From contig CAKMXJ010000032.1 of NCBI GenBank assembly GCA_928724745.1, positions 1,364,001 to 1,428,000 of the forward strand: a stretch of 64,000 nt of DNA. The letters run 5' to 3'. The DNA is from Anthracocystis setariae (Eukaryota; Basidiomycota; Ustilaginomycetes; Ustilaginales; Ustilaginaceae). Of the stretch, positions 11,801 through 22,714 are shown one piece after another; the stretch's first letter is position 1; each line of letters opens with the position of its first letter. The notes under the pieces are model-generated. The model searched no databases, was not told the DNA's origin, and was given only the letters and a program-made list of their open reading frames with translations. Position numbers and translations under genes: made by a program.

Positions 11801-12504
11801 TGTACAAGATCCTGGCGCTCAACTGTCTGATCCAGGCGTACTCGTTGTCGGTGTTGTACCTGGATGGCATCAAGTTTGGCGATTACCAGGTGACGATTTC
11901 GGGCATGTTGGCGAGTGTATGTTTCCTGTGCATTTCGCGCGGGCAGCCGATCGAGAGGTTGTCCAAGGAGCGTCCCGTGGCCAACATTCTGAATGCGTAC
12001 GTGTTTGGATCGATCCTGACGCAGACGGCGTTGCACATTGGTACCATGTACTATGTGCAGACGTTGTCGGTGGCGTTTGAGACTCCGGAGGATGTGATTG
12101 ATTTGGAAGCCAAGTTCTCGCCGTCGTTGCTCAACACGGGCGTGTATCTGCTCGGGTTGAGCCAGACCATCTCGACGTTTGCCGTCAACTACATCGGTAG
12201 GCCGTGGAGGGAGTCGATCCGAGAGAACAAGTATCTGTATTATGGTATGGTGAGTGTGGGCGGCATTGCGATTGCTGGCGTGACCGAGTTCATGCCCGAG
12301 TTGAACGAGTGGTTGCAGCTCGTCAAGATGCAGCCCGAGTACCAGATGAGGGTGTTGATCATGATGGTGGTGGATTTCTTGGGCAGTTATGTGCTCGAGA
12401 GTTTCTGGGCATTGTTTGCAGATGTCAAGCCAAAACCGTTGGTAACCAAGGGCCAAGAGAGGAGGCTGCAGAGGAGGAGGAAGGAGCAGATTCAAAATCA
12501 GATT

Positions 12505-12536
<32 letters not shown>

Positions 12537-12567
12537 CGTGGTGGGCGGGGAGAAGAAGGTGCAGTAG
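8809..12567 (+). CDS. SPF1: P5A-type ATPase, ER membrane protein dislocase/cation-transporting ATPase
   Basis: A 1,252-residue P-type ATPase of the P5A class (yeast Spf1, human ATP13A1), an ER protein that removes mis-inserted transmembrane helices and affects ER ion and lipid homeostasis. Evidence: the P5A signature PPELPMELSMAVNASL in the M4 region (about residues 464-479), the phosphorylation motif DKTGTIT with Asp at residue 507, KGAPETL in the nucleotide domain, and MAGDGTNDVGALK in the P domain. Hydrophobic N-terminal segments precede the actuator domain (LSGESTP), and about six segments follow after residue 990. The C-terminus is basic and ends with a Gln run coded by CAG/CAA repeats. 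The ATG at 8809 is the first in frame. No intron is needed. Confidence 0.95.
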
Positions 12568-13256
12568 TAAGGGATTGTCCCCCATCCCTTTTTTTTTTTT
12601 ATGTATTTAGGTTCGTCAGGGCTCGAAAAGCGTTTGCCACAGGAGGAGGGGTGCGTGTAGGTATGTGAATGGTGGCGTTGCAGAGTACCTACCAATGAGA
12701 TAACAATGAAGCGCCTGCAACCGCAAGATTGACCCCCTCTCAAACTCAAAAAAAAGGAGAGGAAGAAAGAAAAGCAAATAAATGGAGCCAAAATTCCGAC
12801 ACCCTCACCTGCACCCCCCCCCCGGACGCAATGTTACAGCTCAAAACCCTATCAAACGGTTCATTGGAAAGCCTCAAGCACTCCAAACAAGCAAGTCAAA
12901 GAAAACTCACTCACCCGCAAACTTCATAGCGAAAGTAGGGAGGACGGCTTGGAAAAAAAAAAAATAAAAAATGGGACAACCAAAAAGAACAAAGTGGGCA
13001 TTGCATGACAGTGAAATAAATACAGGCGGACGTCAAGGCGAACGAGGTATCCAGTTGAGGTGGTTGTCATGCATGTCCAAGATGCGAACCAAAAGCGAGG
13101 CGTGGGCTTACTGGCGGTGATAGGAAGCCAAGAAGAAGGGCATCAAGGGGGAAGGATGACGTGTGATCGGCCCACATCAGAGGTGTGTTTGGGGGGGGGG
13201 GGGGGGGGGGGAGAAAGGCACGGCATTGTGCGAACAGGCGGAGAGAAGAGAGAGGA
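12568..13256. other. convergent intergenic region with homopolymer tracts
   Basis: This lies between the 3' ends of SPF1 and the opsin gene. It contains a T run just after SPF1 (about 12591-12600), an A run near 12953-12963 and a G run of about 19 starting near 13192. No coding sequence is supported. Confidence 0.5.
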
Positions 13257-14290
13257 TTAGGCGTCCTCGGCACGGGGTTCCTGGGAGATGGCGCCGTAGC
13301 CTCCAGAAGCAGGCGAACCAGCGGGGGCGCAGAGAGCCTCGGGAACGAGAACATGTCCCTCATCGGGGGTAGCAATGAGCAACCAGGCACCCCAGAGAGG
13401 CTTGGCGATCACGTCGAGGATGGCAAAGAAGAGGATTTCTTTGTCGGGGTTGAGCTTGCCGGTACCCTCGCAAAGCGCGAAGGCGATGGGGTAGGCGGTC
13501 CAGACGACAACAAGGGCGAGCGAGATCTGGTTGTACAGACTGCCGACCTTGGGGCTGCGCATGAAAGCGGTGGATCGGCCAGAGGTCACGAGCTGAAGGA
13601 GAACCCAAGCGAAGGCGACGCACGAGAAAGTGAAGAAGCCCCACTTGCCAGTCTTGGTAGGGTGGACGCCAGCGATGACACCGGTCACAATCATGACCTC
13701 GTCGGCAAGAACGAGGACAATGATTTCAGCAACGGGGAGGCCAGCAAGGAGAGTCAGGTCGAAGAGAAGCAGAGGAGTGGTGAGAGCCCAGTCGATGTCT
13801 GTGAAAAGGCAAGAAGAACGAAAACAAATCATATCGACAAGGATAGGTCGTTAGTCATATTCTGAGCTTCCATGGTTCACTTGAAAGGTCAAAATGGCAG
13901 CTTTGTCCCAATCATGCATCGACTGTCACTTTGCTCAGGCGCTGGAAACTTACATCGAGCAAAGAAGAATTCACGAGGGGGCCTGTGGCGCTCGCCGACC
14001 TCAGCAAAAGTCTTTCCGACACCAGTGGCCATAGCAAAGTACGAGAGAGCCGCGATAGCGGTGATGAAGAAAGTGGTGGTGTGCATGAGACGGTAACGGT
14101 AGGAGGCACGCTGGGACGAGATGAAGAAAAGAACCGAGAAGCCGGCCATGATGAAGAAGACGATCCACAAGTAGGTGTGACCCCACTGAGTGGACTGGAT
14201 GGGGTGTTCAAGGTGAGGCGGGATGGGAGGAATGCCCACATCGGGCTTCTTGAAAGCGTCGAGGACGCTGTCGTAGTAGAACGAGTTCAT
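13257..14290 (-). CDS. Microbial (type I) rhodopsin, proton-pump type, two exons
   Basis: A 292-residue seven-helix opsin of the fungal bacteriorhodopsin family. Exon 1 is 14290-13954 and exon 2 is 13798-13257; the 155-bp intron has a GTAAGT donor and CACAG acceptor and splits the Tyr codon of RYIDW. The ATG at 14290 is preferred; the open frame upstream starts only at a TTG. Key residues are present by comparison with bacteriorhodopsin: Arg and Asp in RYIDW (R82, D85 positions), TTPLLLFDL (a carboxylate at the D96 position) and LDVIAK (D212 and the retinal-binding Lys216). Retaining Lys and both carboxylates argues for a light-driven proton pump, not an Hsp30-type opsin-related protein lacking retinal. 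Pumping itself is inference. Confidence 0.92.
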
Positions 14291-15809
14291 GATGAGCAAA
14301 GGGTATTGGTGTCGCAGGGCCAAGGTGGACGACGACGCGCGAGGAAGCTTGAGGATGATGGTGGGGACGAGAGAGAAAGGTGGACATTGTAAGGCGGGAC
14401 GACGAAGAGGTACAGTATTAAGTCTTGCTCCGAGCTTGGCTCAGCAAAGGCTTTCTAGGCCCAAAGAAGCTGAAACGCTCAAGCACATGGGCTGCCAAGT
14501 TCCAAGGTCAGCAGCTCGCTGACGCACGGACGCAAGCTAGGTGCAGTACTTTATGGGTATGGATCTAGGGCATCCGAGCCAGCGAACCACTCAAGATGGG
14601 CATCCGAGATCGTATTGTTGCCAATTCGCTCCGTGTGAACGCCGAGTTCAGCCAAGAGAAGAGCGCCGAGAGAGATAGAGGGTGGGAGAGAGAGACAGGG
14701 ACAGGCAGGCAACGCAGAGCGAAAACGAGAACGAGGTACCAAAAAAGAAAACGTCAAATGACCTCTTCACAATTCACTCAGGATCGAAGCTTCACAGAGG
14801 CTCAGTTAAATTTGTGGAGGCGTGGGAAGCAGACAGCAGCACATCTGCAGTTGAGGTCAGCAGCATGCACGTTTTGAGCTGTCAGAATCCAGAAAAAAAA
14901 AAAAAAAATGCGCACGGTCACTTGCAAAAGCTGACAGGCTAAGATGCATAGGCGACGACGACCCTCTCGGCTGTGCCGCAATGTGCCTTCAACAAGAGGA
15001 GCGTGCCTGCGGGGAATCCGACCAAGAAGATCGGAGCCAATTGGGTCACCATGAATCGAATCTTATACAAGTCAGACAAAACAGACGCAACGTGACTTCA
15101 CCGTGCCCGCTACTCGATGGCAGTACAGTAGCGCGTAAATTGCTTTGCATCCAGCCACACCGACGAGCTCTTCTGATCCGTGCTCGGCCCAAAGATCCGT
15201 CCAGTAGGATGGCCAGTACAGTAATATGATGATTCCTTTTGTTCAAGTACTCCCGTTCGTTAGGTAGAAGAAAGAAGGCCGGGACAAGTGCGAAAAGTGT
15301 CATCAAGCAGAGCAGGTCGGTGACCATCGTTCCAGTCTTACTCTGCATGTGGGGCAGAGAGCGAATGTGCATGCTCCAATCACTTGATGCTGAACAGAGT
15401 AGCAAGTCAAGCTCCGCTAGGCGTTGGCCAGATGCAAGAAGGACTTCTTGCGTGGCCGCCAAGAAGCTTTCGCTTTCTATGGTACAGTCTAGGTCGATAT
15501 GACGGCGAATTTTTCGCACTCGAGACGACCAGATGGTCTGGATCGATCGATGTCGGCAGCGCACTTCATGCGCCGAAGCCTCTGAACCCTGCCTACCATC
15601 CATCATCATCCTCCTCCACTTTCAGGTGATGGGTTTTTTTGGAATGTGGGATCGATAGAGGCAACATTTAGTCACCAATTCAGACTGATAAATGTTGGAC
15701 CCGCTCAGTGGCATCCGGAAAGGGGCTTTTGGGAATAGCCGGAGCGGAATCCACAAAATCAAGCCAAGCGAAGCGAATGTGGAGTCGAGAAGAACACTTT
15801 GTGAAAGCT

Positions 15810-15849
<40 letters not shown>

Positions 15850-16036
15850 CTCTCTCTCTCCCCACACCCCGCACTCATACCATCACCTTCATCGTATTAT
15901 TGTCATCGCACTCGGCTCTACTCGGTCTCCTTCGATCTACAGCGCTGCTAAGTCAAGCATTTTCAATCTGGATCAGTTCTAACATTCTCTTGCTACCATC
16001 ACACTACCCTCGAACCTGGCTCGAGAACCATCCACC
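14291..16036. other. 1.7-kb intergenic region between opsin and PEX4
   Basis: Divergent spacer. Open frames here, including one on the minus strand at 15046-15609, show no family motif or fungal-like splice pattern. The part next to PEX4 carries a CT repeat. The opsin promoter must lie just above 14290. Confidence 0.45.
15812..15844 (+). repeat. (CT)n dinucleotide repeat in the PEX4 leader region
   Basis: An almost pure CT tract of about 30 bp, followed by further CT-rich sequence to about 15860 and ending about 180 bp before the PEX4 ATG. CT-rich leaders are common at fungal transcription starts. Confidence 0.8.
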
Positions 16037-16579
16037 ATGGCTTCCAATGCCTCTTTGAAACGCCTAGCGAAAGAATACCAAACCATCTCTCGCGAGCTCG
16101 GCCTTCTCCCCAACACCACGCGCTCTCCCTCCTCCAACCCTTACCTTCTCGAACTACGCCCCTGGGACGTTGACGCACAAGACCTCTTCGAATGGATCGC
16201 GCTCCTCGCCTCCCCCCCTTCCACCCCCTACCACCCCTCCATCTTTGAACTCTCCATCACCATCCCCCCAACCTACCCGACCAAACCACCCACGATCAAA
16301 TTCAAAACCAAAATCTTTCACCCCAACGTCTCCTGGTCCGACGGAGAAATCTGCCTCGACATCCTCAAAGAACAATGGACCCCTGCCTGGGGTCTAAGTA
16401 GCGCATGCACCGCCGTACTCGCACTAATGGGAAGCCCAGAACCTGATAGCCCCTTAAACGTCGACGCTGCAACGCTGTACAGATCACAAGACCACCGCGC
16501 GTATCACAGCCTCTGCAGAATGTACTCCCTCATATACGCCCAACAACTCCAAGAAACGCAATCCGATCCATCTCAGTAG
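16037..16579 (+). CDS. PEX4: Peroxisomal ubiquitin-conjugating enzyme E2 (peroxin-4)
   Basis: A 180-residue UBC-fold protein. The HPN motif is at residues 95-97 and the catalytic Cys is residue 106 in the GEICLDIL context. The segment WTPAWGLSSACTAVLALMGSP and the SPLNVDAATLYR stretch match Pex4/Ubc10 better than other E2 classes. Pex4 monoubiquitinates the import receptor Pex5 at the peroxisome membrane so that it can be recycled; in yeast it is anchored by Pex22. The ATG at 16037 is the first in frame. The gene converges on PLD1, with about 210 bp of C-rich sequence between them. Confidence 0.85.
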   Translation: MASNASLKRLAKEYQTISRELGLLPNTTRSPSSNPYLLELRPWDVDAQDLFEWIALLASPPSTPYHPSIFELSITIPPTYPTKPPTIKFKTKIFHPNVSWSDGEICLDILKEQWTPAWGLSSACTAVLALMGSPEPDSPLNVDAATLYRSQDHRAYHSLCRMYSLIYAQQLQETQSDPSQ

Positions 16580-16789
16580 CCTCTAACCCCCCCCCCATCC
16601 CCCCTCACCTCAGCATAACTCATCTGTATTTGTACACCTCCGCCCCCCTCCCCCCCCCATCCCCGCGCGCACATTGCATATCAAACCTCACACTTGGTAC
16701 CAAGAAGACGAGACAGTGCTTTGAGAAACATGCTTTCCTATCGACACAGCTGCCAAAAAAAACAAGAACCAAAACCCACCATCCAAGTA
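16580..16789. other. short convergent spacer PEX4/PLD1
   Basis: C-rich homopolymer tracts (about 16589-16606 and 16645-16660) and no coding potential. It presumably holds both 3' ends. Confidence 0.5.
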
Positions 16790-19700
16790 CTAATCGTAGA
16801 TGAGCAGCGGATTAATCCTATCCATAGCAAACAAAAAGTTGTTGCTATGATCCTCGGCCTCCAAGAACCTGGTTGGATGTAAAACCAAACTTCCCCTACA
16901 CTCTTCCAACAACAGCTCCATCTGATCCAACTCGCGACTCGAGAAGCCCTCCACCTCCTTATCCTTGTCCTTATCCTTCTTGTCCTTGGCACTGGCGTCG
17001 CGCAGCGCACTTGGGATCTGCGTCTCGTCATGCTTGACCGTACTCGTCGAGTCTCTGGACGCCTCCTTCTCCTTTCCATCCTTGCCAGTTGCGGTGGTGG
17101 GCATTTGACCAGAGGGCCCGCCCACACTCGCCCCCGGTACCGAATGCGCCTGTGCATCCCTCTCGCTCTTCGACTCCTTAGCCCCGAATTTGCCCGACTT
17201 GGCCAGCCGGTCCGCCCAAGCACCAAACGCCTTATACTCGGCCCACGTCGTCACCGTATCATCCGGAACGCACTTGAACACCTTTCTAAAGATCTGCGTA
17301 TTGTGCACGGCGCACGTCAACCAGTAGTCGATGTAGAACGAATCGTCGAGCGGATCCGCAAAGTTCATCGGATCGATCTCCACCGATGCCGCAGGCAGGT
17401 TCCACAGGCTCGCCGACATGCGCGAACTGATCTTGCGCCGCGTATCATCCACACCGATGCTTGAATCGTCCGACAGCAGATGACCCCGTCGGCTGCGATG
17501 CAGCATCTCCATCTCCCGGTCCGTGCCCAGCGACGACGAGCTGAGCGACCCGAGCAGACGCGTGTGGTCCAGAGACGATCGAGAGTGACTGGCATGCAGC
17601 GATCGCTTGGTCTCGCCATCGACGGAAGCTCGTCCTCGACCGTTGACCGCATGTCCATCCTCGATCAGCATCTTCTCCTCCAACGTAGGCTCCATCGTGC
17701 TGTCGTACTTGCCGTCGACAAATTTGTCCGTCTCCTCGCCGCGCAGCGTGCGGTCCACCCTCTCTTCCCGCGCAGCCTGGTACCTCTCGTTGTGATCGGC
17801 CGAATTCGACGCTCCTTCTTCGGTGGCTCCAGTCATCTCCGCCCCCTGCTTCTTGCCCTCACTGGCCAGTGCGTCCTTGATCTGACTCTTGAGCTCCGAC
17901 GTCGTCCCATTTCCACGGTCCAACATGGTGTGCGCCGCAGTCTTCATGCCGTGCCTAGTGCTCGGCACTACCACGATCTCATCTGGCGAAGTCTCGGTAC
18001 CGTTGGCTCGCTTCTTCAAACCATTCTGAGTCTGCTCGTTGTCCGGATCCCACTCATCCTCTTCATCCGCCAACTCGGCACCGCGCGAATACACCGACTC
18101 TCCATCATCCCCCTCCTCGTCATCTTCGCCTTGCATCCTCTGGCTCGCCTCCAACTCATCCACATCCACCCCCAAATGTTCCCTCATCAACCGCATCCTC
18201 AAAGTATGCGCAAACCTGCCCACCTTGTACGGCTTGCCCGCCATCGTGCTATCCACCATATCGTGATCCCTCACCACGCACGCTAGCTCCGAGTCCCTAT
18301 CGCCTCTCTGACTCCTCTCGTTGATGTTCGCCGAGCCGATGATCGCCAACCTATCGTCGACGATCATGATCTTGTCGTGCAGGTAGATCTGCTCGGTCGT
18401 CAGCTGGCCGCCGCGCAGCTTGCCCCACGTGCGCAACGAAAAGAAGCTGATGTACTGCTCGGGGTCGATGCCCTCTCTGCGCAGCTTGCCAAAGATCGAG
18501 TGCTCGCCCCTCGAGATGGACCGGTTCTGCAGATCCACAATCAGTCGCACCGACGACGCATCCGGATGGTCGATCGGCATCGGGAAACCAGGGATGAGCG
18601 GGATCACAATAATCGCCCTCCACGGCGTACCCTCCCGATGAGCTCGGATGATACGACTGACCAACGCCTCGCCGATCTTGTTCTCGATCTTGTTGCCCTC
18701 CACCACCGTCGACGTGACGAAGAACTGGTTCTCGATGTACACAAAGTGGTCACTCATCTGAATCGACTTGAGGTATGCATTCTGAATCGAATGCTCCACC
18801 TTGTGCGCCGTGCCCAGACTCCATGGACCTGCCGATCTGCAGATCTGCACCTCGCACGATCCCGTCAGTCCGTACTTCTGCAACTCTTCCGGCGTGAAAT
18901 CCGGCGGAGGCACCAAGAACGGCATCTGTCTCGAGTGGTTCTTGATGCGCAGCAAATAGTTCCACCGCTGCACAAAGTGGCGGCACAAGTCTCTTGCAGG
19001 CTGACCCACGAGCTGCAATCCCACATCGTGCCACGGCATACGCGGGAACTTGTCACGAGGAATCAAGTCTTCCTGCGGCTTGCTGAGCGTGTGCCACTCC
19101 ATCACTCGCTCATTTGCATAGTCCTGACCAGGCCAGATGTGCGCCTCGTGTCGCTCCTTGACTGGACCCAGGAACCCAGCCTTCTGCATCAATCCATGCT
19201 CCGCATCACTCTGCCCGTCCCGCTTGTGGTACAGCGCATCATCGACCAGAACATGCGCAGGAGTATCGTAGCGTCCAAAGCAAAGATCCAGACCACCCAT
19301 GAACGCAATCGTCTCGTCAATGACACAGAGCTTTTCGTGGTGTGCCCAGTAAAACGTCCCCGTCTGGAAATGACTAGGCGAACGCTGGACGAAGATGTTG
19401 CGGTGCAGTCCAATGAGACGCTGCTTGGTGTAGTTCGAGTCCGTGGGCGTAAAGTTGTTGGAAACCTCATTGTAGATGATGACGAAAATCTTGACGCCCT
19501 CTTCCGCCTTCTTCTTGAGCACGTTGTCGAGGCGCCACTTGGGATGACCGGGTCTGCGCAGGTAGAGCTCTGGACTTAGCCACCAGTCGTGGATGAAGAC
19601 ACGATCCTTGGCCATCATCAGAGCCTTGCTGAGGTTCCAGTAGTAGTCGCGACCATCCGCAAGCCATTGCGCAGACACGTTGAGCCGGATGGGCGCAAAG

Positions 19701-22192
19701 CTGTCAAAGCGGTTGCTACCGCTAAAGATGTTGCGAGACGCCATCTTCTGCATCGAGACGATGAACTGTTCCATCATGCGCTCGTTCTTGGCCACCAGCT
19801 TGAGCTTCCTCTCCGAGTTGCGAATGTAGAACGTATGGCTGCTGGCGTGTCTTCCTTCGTTGCTGTCGTTGCGCTTTTCCGGGTCGGCATCCTTGAAGTG
19901 TCCATCCGTCAAGAGAGCTGTCTGGTCGTACGTAGCGCCTTTCGAACTGCCACCTTTAGGATCGTCGGGCTGCTCCGAGCTCTCGATGTCGCCGCCCTTC
20001 TTGTCGTCGCTTCCTGTAAGCCCATGGGCAATATGCATCGTCTGCTTGTACAAACGCTTGGGCCTCTGGACCTTGAACTCGTTGTCCATAAAGAAGACGT
20101 CATAGAGCTGCAGACTATCGGGCTCGTTGACGATGGCAATAAAGCTCTCACGCACGATGAACCACTTGGGCTCGTACGCCTTGGCCCAACGCGCCGGGGT
20201 AAGTATACTCTTCTGATCCTTCTTGCGCGACGAGCGCGACAAGATGCGCAGATATCCCTGCTTTCCCTGGTGGCCTCCACGACTTGCCAGCGACACAGAT
20301 AGCGCAGAGATCTCGAAGAACTTACAAAGCCGGTTCGCTTCGGCACGGAACATGGTGCGGCGGATCAGCTCGATGATGTAGTTCTCGAGCGCATCTCGCT
20401 GAGCGCGGGCAAAGTCGGCACGCGACGTCTTGCCCTGCCTCTGAAGCTGGTTGAAGTAAGGCAGACTCATCTTGGGGAAGCTGGGCAAACCTACGTCGCC
20501 TTCTGGGTTACTGGCACCGATCGAGCGGCCAAGGTAGCCGCGAAGCGCAGCGGCTCGATAATGCGCGTGCAGGTTGATAAAGTCACGCAGCTCTCGATAG
20601 ATGACCCACTTGACGAGGCCGTCGCCGTATTCAAGCTCGATACGGAAGACAGCATGCGTGTTGTTCATGGGATTGACACTGTCTGTGACGCGCAGGCGGA
20701 GATGGTTGAGAAGGACAGGGATGCGGCGTCGCTTGGCTTCGTCACGCTCTACCGCCATCTTGAGTAGGAAGACAGGCAGGATACCGGTCTGAAGCTCCTT
20801 GGCGAGATCGAGGTTGACGGCACCGGACTTTTGCGGTTCCTTTTTGGCCTTTTGGGATTCTCGCACCTTCTTCTTGAGCTGCGCCCATCTTGTCTGGGCG
20901 GGTGGTATACCTGATTCTGCTGCTTCGGGTGTTGCGCCATCTTTGTCCTTATCCTTGTCCTTACCTCCGCTGCCAAGCATGATCTTGGTGATGGCACGCA
21001 GCTTTTGTCCATCCGGGGACAGCTCCGGGGTAGGAATTTCGTCATTAGCTTGCTGCTGAGCACCGCTGGCATCTGCGTCATTCTCGGCGGAAGGGGTTGG
21101 TGGCTCAAAGGCGTTTCGCAGCTTGTTGCGATTCTCGGCCCATCTGCTTGACGAACGGGATGCTTCGGGCCTCTTTGCGGTGTTTTCGTGCGACTTTGGC
21201 TTGGTGTCGTCTCCGCTAGCCTGTGCATCGCCGTTCTGATCCTTGTTTCGTGTGCTGGGGCGCTGAGCCGAGCTGGAGCCAAACAGGTTCAAACCAGGGC
21301 GAGAGTGCTGTGGGTTGCTGTCGAATATGCCACTGAAAAGACCTGGGCTTCTTTCTTGGTCCTTGTCGTCATTGTTCTTGCGCTTGGGAGTCGACGGCGT
21401 TGAGCCCCCGCCGCCTCCGAAACTAGACAGGCGCTGCTTCCAGGTGCCCGAAGCTTGCTCCTCTTTCATCTTGGCAATCTTGGCACGCTGTTTATCGTCA
21501 GGTCGCGAGGCCCAAGAGGGACCGCGATTGGCAGCATGAGGTCGATGAGCGTCAGTGTCGAGGCGGTCGTTGTTCTTGGATTCAGGACCGCGCTCTTCGC
21601 TGGACTGATTACGTTCCGAGTGGATCGGCTGACCAAGGTCAGCGGCAGCAGTTTCGGGTTTGGTTTGCTTCTCGATGTCCTTGTAAGAACCGTCCATTTC
21701 GTTTTCAAGCTGCTTGTCGTAGATGGTGCCCTGCCGCTGAGCTGTGAGGCCGTCATCGCCGAGGGCACGTTCGATCATGGATTGGCCCATGTCATCTTGA
21801 GTCTTTGGGGGTCGAGACTTGTTCGGCTTGGAGGAGGTACCCATCTTTTTCTCGGAGTTGTTGGTTGTCGAGTCATTGTTGTCAAGACGAGGGCGTCCTT
21901 GGCTGTGGTGCGTAGAGCTTGAATCTTGATTGACGGCGTCGGGGTGATTGATGCGTGCGGCTGGATCGTCGGGATGGTTGCCTGGTACTGCTTTGTAGGG
22001 GTCTGCTGAGTTTTGAACTTTGCTACCCGCAGCGTTGGATGGGTTTTCGTTGGACTCAGGCTTGTCTTGTGTCTTGGTTTCGTCTTGGTTCGAGGCGGAA
22101 GCAGACTCGGTGACGGAAGAAAGACCAGCAGCCTGTGCGGCCGTGTCAATAACCTGGTGAGCCAGGTCTGCGAACGAGGTGCCGGAAGACAT
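16790..22192 (-). CDS. PLD1: Phospholipase D1 (PX-PH-PLD type)
   Basis: A 1,800-residue phospholipase D, which hydrolyses phosphatidylcholine to phosphatidic acid and choline; yeast Spo14 is the reference. The first 450 residues are polar, Ser/Asn/Asp/Lys-rich and probably disordered. A PX-like domain follows (about 490-660), then a PH-like region containing WAKAYEPKWFIVRESFIAIV. Both HKD catalytic motifs are present: HEKLCVID near residue 951 and HDKIMIVDDRLAIIGSANIN near residue 1271. The long C-terminal tail contains charged and low-complexity stretches (KDKKDKDKDKE). At 1,800 residues it is longer than most fungal PLD1 proteins, because of the N- and C-terminal tails. The ATG at 22192 is the only sensible start. 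Confidence 0.93.
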   Translation of the reverse strand: MSSGTSFADLAHQVIDTAAQAAGLSSVTESASASNQDETKTQDKPESNENPSNAAGSKVQNSADPYKAVPGNHPDDPAARINHPDAVNQDSSSTHHSQGRPRLDNNDSTTNNSEKKMGTSSKPNKSRPPKTQDDMGQSMIERALGDDGLTAQRQGTIYDKQLENEMDGSYKDIEKQTKPETAAADLGQPIHSERNQSSEERGPESKNNDRLDTDAHRPHAANRGPSWASRPDDKQRAKIAKMKEEQASGTWKQRLSSFGGGGGSTPSTPKRKNNDDKDQERSPGLFSGIFDSNPQHSRPGLNLFGSSSAQRPSTRNKDQNGDAQASGDDTKPKSHENTAKRPEASRSSSRWAENRNKLRNAFEPPTPSAENDADASGAQQQANDEIPTPELSPDGQKLRAITKIMLGSGGKDKDKDKDGATPEAAESGIPPAQTRWAQLKKKVRESQKAKKEPQKSGAVNLDLAKELQTGILPVFLLKMAVERDEAKRRRIPVLLNHLRLRVTDSVNPMNNTHAVFRIELEYGDGLVKWVIYRELRDFINLHAHYRAAALRGYLGRSIGASNPEGDVGLPSFPKMSLPYFNQLQRQGKTSRADFARAQRDALENYIIELIRRTMFRAEANRLCKFFEISALSVSLASRGGHQGKQGYLRILSRSSRKKDQKSILTPARWAKAYEPKWFIVRESFIAIVNEPDSLQLYDVFFMDNEFKVQRPKRLYKQTMHIAHGLTGSDDKKGGDIESSEQPDDPKGGSSKGATYDQTALLTDGHFKDADPEKRNDSNEGRHASSHTFYIRNSERKLKLVAKNERMMEQFIVSMQKMASRNIFSGSNRFDSFAPIRLNVSAQWLADGRDYYWNLSKALMMAKDRVFIHDWWLSPELYLRRPGHPKWRLDNVLKKKAEEGVKIFVIIYNEVSNNFTPTDSNYTKQRLIGLHRNIFVQRSPSHFQTGTFYWAHHEKLCVIDETIAFMGGLDLCFGRYDTPAHVLVDDALYHKRDGQSDAEHGLMQKAGFLGPVKERHEAHIWPGQDYANERVMEWHTLSKPQEDLIPRDKFPRMPWHDVGLQLVGQPARDLCRHFVQRWNYLLRIKNHSRQMPFLVPPPDFTPEELQKYGLTGSCEVQICRSAGPWSLGTAHKVEHSIQNAYLKSIQMSDHFVYIENQFFVTSTVVEGNKIENKIGEALVSRIIRAHREGTPWRAIIVIPLIPGFPMPIDHPDASSVRLIVDLQNRSISRGEHSIFGKLRREGIDPEQYISFFSLRTWGKLRGGQLTTEQIYLHDKIMIVDDRLAIIGSANINERSQRGDRDSELACVVRDHDMVDSTMAGKPYKVGRFAHTLRMRLMREHLGVDVDELEASQRMQGEDDEEGDDGESVYSRGAELADEEDEWDPDNEQTQNGLKKRANGTETSPDEIVVVPSTRHGMKTAAHTMLDRGNGTTSELKSQIKDALASEGKKQGAEMTGATEEGASNSADHNERYQAAREERVDRTLRGEETDKFVDGKYDSTMEPTLEEKMLIEDGHAVNGRGRASVDGETKRSLHASHSRSSLDHTRLLGSLSSSSLGTDREMEMLHRSRRGHLLSDDSSIGVDDTRRKISSRMSASLWNLPAASVEIDPMNFADPLDDSFYIDYWLTCAVHNTQIFRKVFKCVPDDTVTTWAEYKAFGAWADRLAKSGKFGAKESKSERDAQAHSVPGASVGGPSGQMPTTATGKDGKEKEASRDSTSTVKHDETQIPSALRDASAKDKKDKDKDKEVEGFSSRELDQMELLLEECRGSLVLHPTRFLEAEDHSNNFLFAMDRINPLLIYD

Positions 22193-22658
22193 GGTGGACT
22201 GGGTGGGTCAAGGTGCTACCCGAATGGAGCCTGTCGACTGAACGTCTGTTGACGGCAAATTGTATTTGTAGGAGTCAAAGCTTCATGAGAGGAGGTGTTG
22301 CTCTATTGAGGTGGAAGCTTGTTTAGCGGCGTGAACCAGCGAGCTGCAACGACGATAACTGGTGAAGGACGACGTTTCTGCCAGCGAGCCAAGAGGATGG
22401 TCGATGGAGTTGAAGTTGAGTGCTAAGTGAACGGCGCCGGTGACGTCTCTACAAAAGAAGGCGGGAGGGAGTGTATAAAGTCAATTGCCAAAGCTCACAC
22501 ACCCACACACGCAACTCACCTACGATTACCCGCGCTTGGGTGTCACGCATGCATTGGTTGCTGCGTGCAAAATGACGAAACCGTTGCCTCGAATAGCCAC
22601 GCGTTTCCGCAAGAAGGACAGAGTGTAAGTAGACCACACGCAACAGCTACTACTACTA
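22193..22658. promoter_or_regulatory. PLD1 upstream region
   Basis: A 466-bp non-coding stretch between the PLD1 start and the left end of the DNA transposon, expected to contain the PLD1 promoter. No specific site was identified. The transposon lies directly upstream of PLD1 and may have displaced distal promoter elements. Confidence 0.4.
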
Positions 22659-22682
22659 GAGAGGTTTCGGTCGACGCCGGAG

Positions 22683-22714
22683 GGTGGTGAGACCACCTCG
22701 CTTGCCGAGGTGGT
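22683..22714. repeat. left subterminal palindromes of the Harbinger element
   Basis: GGTGGT-GAG-ACCACC at 22683-22697 overlaps a 9-bp stem ACCACCTCG (22692-22700) / CGAGGTGGT (22706-22714) with a five-base loop. The GGTGG core recurs at the right end and could be a transposase or Myb-protein binding site; that role is inference. Confidence 0.7.

Noticed and set aside
8848..12585. Antisense open frame of 1,245 codons over SPF1
   Set aside because: It mirrors the SPF1 gene and arises from its strong C/G third-position bias. No family motif and mostly charged low-complexity translation.
15046..15609. 187-codon minus-strand open frame between opsin and PEX4
   Set aside because: No motif, start context or splice signals; composition like intergenic DNA.
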